Part shown: piece by piece, positions 61,395-64,000 of the stretch
Layout of the letters: every line of letters begins with the position of its first letter
Numbering within the stretch: position 1 is the stretch's first letter
NCBI RefSeq assembly: GCF_001512295.1
Contig: NZ_LNUP01000011.1
Location: forward strand, 186,326-250,325
Length of the DNA: 64,000 nucleotides
DNA from: Pseudomonas sp. EpS/L25
Lineage (GTDB): Bacteria; Pseudomonadota; Gammaproteobacteria; Pseudomonadales; Pseudomonadaceae
Direction: 5' to 3'
Made by a program: the position numbers and the translations under genes
The notes under the pieces: generated by a model
Database searches by the model: none
Told to the model about the DNA's origin: nothing
Seen by the model: only the letters and a program-made list of their open reading frames with translations

Positions 61395-62027
61395 ATGAGC
61401 TACCGCTACGTCATCTTCGACTTCGACGGCACCCTGGCGGACAGCCTGCCCTTCCTGCTGAGCTGCCTCGGCGAACTGGCACGCTGCCACGGCTTTCGCG
61501 AGCCGGCCGTGGACGAACTGCCCCGGCTGCGCGCCGCCTCCCTCCCCGGCCTGCTGGACAGCCTGCGCATCCCCTGGTGGAAGGTACCCCACATCGCGCG
61601 CCATTATCGTCGCCTGCTGGCCCGGCGCGGTGGCGCCGTCGCCCCCTTCGCCGAGATTCCCGCCGCCCTCGAACGCCTGAGCGCCGCCGGTCTGCACCTG
61701 GGCCTGGCGACCTCCAATTCCGCCACCAGCGTGCATCAGGTGCTGCCCGAGGCAGCGCGGCTTTTCAGCGATGGCGAATACGATATTCCCCTGCTCGGCA
61801 AGGCCCGGCGCCTGACCCGCCTGCTCCGGCGGCAGGGTATCGCCGCGCGCGATTCGCTCTATGTCGGCGATGAGTTGCGCGACCTCGCAGCCGCGCGCCG
61901 CGCCGGTCTCGCCTGTGCGGCCGTGGCCTGGGGCTATGGCTGCCCAGCGACGCTGCGCGCCCAGGCACCGGATCTCTTCTTCGAACGACCGGCCGACCTG
62001 CTGCGGCTGACGTCCTCACCCTCCTGA
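61395..62027 (+). CDS. HAD-superfamily phosphatase (phosphoglycolate phosphatase-like)
   Basis: A 210-residue HAD hydrolase. Motif I is DFDGTLADS (Asp9, Asp11), motif II is LGLATSNSA near 105, and motif III/IV is GKARRLTRLL...YVGDELRDLAAARRAG near 150-185. The small helical cap fits the Gph/PGP subfamily, which acts on small phospho-organic substrates. The frame extends 240 bp further upstream but only over the chemoreceptor gene, so the ATG at 61395 is used. A DUF2141 gene follows 10 bp later. Confidence 0.87.
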   Translation: MSYRYVIFDFDGTLADSLPFLLSCLGELARCHGFREPAVDELPRLRAASLPGLLDSLRIPWWKVPHIARHYRRLLARRGGAVAPFAEIPAALERLSAAGLHLGLATSNSATSVHQVLPEAARLFSDGEYDIPLLGKARRLTRLLRRQGIAARDSLYVGDELRDLAAARRAGLACAAVAWGYGCPATLRAQAPDLFFERPADLLRLTSSPS

Positions 62028-62037
62028 AGGAAAGCCT

Positions 62038-62448
62038 ATGAAGTCTCTGTTGCTGGTGTCTGGTCTCTGCCTGAGCGGTCTGCTGCAGGCGGCCGAATTG
62101 CAGGTGCGGGTGGAAACGGTGGATGGCTCCGGTGGCCACCTGCTGCTAGCCGTGTTCGCCAGCGAAGACGCCTGGAAGGAACACAAGTCACCGGTCGCCC
62201 AAGCTCATGTCGCGGCTCGGCCGGGCGCCCAGGAGCAGCGCTTCGAGCTGCCGCCCGGACGCTATGCCGTCTCGGTGATCCATGACAGCAATGACAACCA
62301 GCAGCTGGATACCAACTTCATCGGCATGCCGACCGAACAATACGGCTACAGCAACAATCCCCCGTTGCGCATGCGCATGGCCACCTTCGAGGAATGCGCC
62401 TTCATCCTGCCGGCGGAAGGCCTACGGCAGCAGGTGACCCTGCGTTAG
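62038..62448 (+). CDS. DUF2141 family exported protein
   Basis: A 136-residue protein with a signal peptide (MKSLLLVSGLCLSGLLQA). The mature part contains GRYAVSVIHDSNDNQQLDTN and GYSNNPPLRM, the DUF2141 signature. These periplasmic proteins have no established role. It follows the HAD gene by 10 bp and probably shares its mRNA. A gene-free region of about 700 bp comes next. Confidence 0.87.
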   Translation: MKSLLLVSGLCLSGLLQAAELQVRVETVDGSGGHLLLAVFASEDAWKEHKSPVAQAHVAARPGAQEQRFELPPGRYAVSVIHDSNDNQQLDTNFIGMPTEQYGYSNNPPLRMRMATFEECAFILPAEGLRQQVTLR

Positions 62449-62479
62449 CCATCGCCGTCATGCACAGGCTTCCAAACAG

Positions 62480-63110
62480 AAAACCCACAGAGTTATCCAC
62501 AGCCTGGGTTAGCGACGAAAGCTCCCTTGAGCGCTGAGCAAGCGTGGATAACTCCTTGCAATACCAAGAAAAAGTCCTTGACGCGCAGTTATCCCCAAAT
62601 ATCGATCAAAATTTGACCACTACTCTGCAAGGCCCATGGCGACTGGCCTCCAGCCTGGAGCAAACACCCTATCCACAGCCCTATGCAGTTCTATTGTGGG
62701 TTGTGGAAAAATAGAAAAATGTCGCTGATCATTTTTTGTACGATCCTCTACAGGCCTTGCCGGACCTGGCATCGGCAGTAGGTCCCACATCTTTTCCACA
62801 AGCCCGCGCACAGTAGATGTGGGAAAACCACCCGGTCCTCGACGGAGGAAGCGGTCTTGGGCTGTTCGTGGAAATCGATCATTTCTTGCACAAAATCCCA
62901 GGAAGGCGCCCGGACAGACTTGCCGACAACTTGCCCCCGGCTTATCCACAGCCTTTACCTCTCAGGCAAGGACAAAAAAGCGAGTCAGGGGTCGATGACG
63001 TCGCTTTCGCGATAATCGATCAACAAGGGGGAAAACGATAAAAGCCTTCTGCAGCAAGGCTTTGCGCCGATGACGAACACACTGTTCACAGGGTTATGCA
63101 CAGCTTGCAC
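62480..63110. other. Gene-free region with a cluster of DnaA-box-like sequences
   Basis: Exact TTATCCACA boxes lie at 62493-62501 and 62942-62950. One-mismatch boxes are at 62543-62551 (inverse), 62589-62597, 62669-62677, 62702-62710 (inverse), 62792-62800 and 63094-63102. AT-rich tracts (near 62700-62740) lie between them. No ORF in these 670 bp has a credible start or family. The cluster suggests DnaA binding, either as a titration site or as an origin-like element. Confidence 0.6.
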
Positions 63111-63121
63111 GGCTATGGGCA

Positions 63122-63155
63122 TAAAAAAAGGACCGCGGATCGGTCCTTTTTGTTG
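63122..63155 (-). terminator. Intrinsic terminator of trpBA
   Basis: AAAAAGGACCG-CGGAT-CGGTCCTTTTT gives an 11-bp stem with A and T tracts on both sides, 15 bp after the trpA stop codon. It can work in both directions. Confidence 0.9.
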
Positions 63156-63169
63156 AAGCCACGCCTGTC

Positions 63170-63976
63170 TCAGCGCGCGGTGCGTACGCTTTCCGACAAC
63201 TGCCGGCACAGGCCCAACACGCCGTCGATGGCAGCGCCGCTGGATTCGGCCTTGGCGATCTGGTCCACCAGGGCCGAGCCCACCACCACACCGTCGGCCA
63301 GCCGCGCGATGACGCGGGCCTGCTCCGGCGTACGGATGCCGAAGCCCACTGCCAGTGGCAGGTCGGTGAAGCGGCGCAGGCGCGCCACCGCAGCCTCGAC
63401 GTGCTCGGTGGTGGCCGAGCCCGCACCGGTCACGCCAGCGACGGAGACGTAGTAGACGAAGCCCGAGCTGGTGTTGAGTACCCGCGGCAGGCGAGCGTCG
63501 TCGGTGGTCGGGGTGGTCAGGCGGATGAAGTCGATGCCAGCGGCCTGGGCCGGCAGCGCCAGCTCGGCGTCGTGCTCCGGTGGCAAGTCGACCACGATCA
63601 GGCCGTCCACGCCGGCTTCGGCGGCCTCGGCCAGGAAGCGCTCCACGCCATAACGGTGGATGGGGTTGTAGTAGCCCATCAGCACCAACGGCGTCTCCCC
63701 TTCCTCGCGACGGAAGTCGCGCACCATCTCCAGGGTCTTGGCCAGGTTCTGGCCGCCGTGCAGGGCGCGCAGGGCAGCGGCCTGGATGGCCGGGCCATCG
63801 GCCATGGGATCGGTGAAAGGCATGCCCAGCTCGATCACGTCGGCCCCCGCGGCCGGCAGGCCCTTGAGGATCGCCAGGGAGGTGGCGTAGTCCGGATCGC
63901 CGGCGGTGGTATAGGTGACCAGGGCCGCGCGGCCCTCGGCCTTCAGCGCGGCGAAGCGGGTTTCCAGGCGGCTCAT
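63170..63976 (-). CDS. trpA: Tryptophan synthase alpha subunit
   Basis: A 268-residue TIM-barrel enzyme that cleaves indole-3-glycerol phosphate to indole and glyceraldehyde-3-phosphate. The catalytic Glu and Asp lie in [20 protein letters not shown] (about 46-65). The phosphate-binding loops include GVTGAGSA and [12 protein letters not shown]. It ends the trpBA operon, with the trpB stop overlapping its ATG and an intrinsic terminator 15 bp after the stop codon. In Pseudomonas trpBA is activated by TrpI, encoded beyond the window. Confidence 0.95.
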   Translation of the reverse strand: MSRLETRFAALKAEGRAALVTYTTAGDPDYATSLAILKGLPAAGADVIELGMPFTDPMADGPAIQAAALRALHGGQNLAKTLEMVRDFRREEGETPLVLMGYYNPIHRYGVERFLAEAAEAGVDGLIVVDLPPEHDAELALPAQAAGIDFIRLTTPTTDDARLPRVLNTSSGFVYYVSVAGVTGAGSATTEHVEAAVARLRRFTDLPLAVGFGIRTPEQARVIARLADGVVVGSALVDQIAKAESSGAAIDGVLGLCRQLSESVRTAR

Positions 63977-64000
63977 AGCGCGTCTCCCAGGTGGCTCATC
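63973..64000 (-). CDS. trpB: Tryptophan synthase beta subunit, last nine codons
   Basis: Only the final codons (MSHLGDAL and stop) are in the window. The stop TGA overlaps the trpA ATG (ATGA). Identity is inferred from the usual trpB-trpA order, not from the fragment itself. Confidence 0.6.

Noticed and set aside
62480-63110. The DnaA-box cluster as the main replication origin
   Set aside because: dnaA, rpmH, dnaN or gidA are not next to it; the boxes alone do not define oriC.

Overview
The window is high-GC, densely coded DNA from a Pseudomonas chromosome. The gene families point to this genus: AlgB/KinB, a choline ABC transporter with GbcA/GbcB, UbiC-UbiA, a fused SpmA-SpmB protein, a polyphosphate:AMP phosphotransferase and TrpA. 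Several of these lie near the replication origin in better-known pseudomonads. A P. oryzihabitans/psychrotolerans-like species is possible, but that is only an impression. No rRNA, tRNA or CRISPR array was seen.

Layout. 1-2.5 kb: choline uptake operon choXWV. 2.6-4.3 kb: a scar made of a REP cluster, the tail of an IS110-family transposase, the 3' part of a Tle1-like (DUF2235) type VI phospholipase effector, and an intact DUF2931 lipoprotein that is probably its immunity gene. 4.5-9.5 kb: small envelope proteins, including two paralogous lipoproteins, a 58-aa ORF behind a LexA box, a DUF1161 protein and a SpmAB-like permease. 9.6-12.7 kb: DUF2780 protein, ubiC, ubiA and an EamA transporter. 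13.1-19.0 kb: a LysR regulator divergent from an aromatic-acid-type efflux operon (OMF, AaeB-, AaeX- and AaeA-like). 19.4-20.1 kb: three small envelope genes. 20.5-23.6 kb: algB-kinB. 24.1-34.3 kb: a polyol/pentose catabolic island with an FGGY kinase, a two-subunit transketolase, a ribose-type ABC importer, two SDR dehydrogenases and a SorC-type regulator. 34.4-39.6 kb: a chemoreceptor and an MFS-PlsC-acyl-ACP synthetase fusion. 39.8-43.4 kb: a cold-shock protein, then the polyphosphate kinase PAP divergent from a CHAD protein, and a PepSY protein. 43.5-49.0 kb: a stressosome module (RsbR, RsbS, RsbT, SpoIIE-type phosphatase) translationally coupled to two sensor kinases. 49.2-54.4 kb: TetR regulator, serine hydrolase, porin, polyamine-type binding protein and DUF3237 protein. 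54.8-57.5 kb: divergent gbcB/gbcA for glycine betaine demethylation. 57.7-61.3 kb: two tandem chemoreceptors. 61.4-64 kb: HAD phosphatase, DUF2141 protein, a gene-free DnaA-box cluster, trpA and the end of trpB.

How the genes work together. Choline import (choXWV) and betaine demethylation (gbcAB) are two steps of one osmolyte/carbon route. The 24-34 kb island should import a sugar alcohol, oxidise it, phosphorylate the ketose and split it with a dedicated transketolase. PAP and CHAD both concern polyphosphate. The stressosome module has no sigma factor beside it and seems to feed two-component proteins instead.

Between genes there are several repeat families: REP-like sequences, two GC-rich hairpin families, at least seven copies of a 125-245-bp element with AGAACCTGTTCA-type inverted ends, and a separate MITE inserted exactly at the stop codons of two convergent genes. 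The most promising items for follow-up are the stressosome module, the SOS-linked small ORF, the inverted-end repeat family, the DnaA-box cluster and the broken effector/intact immunity pair.
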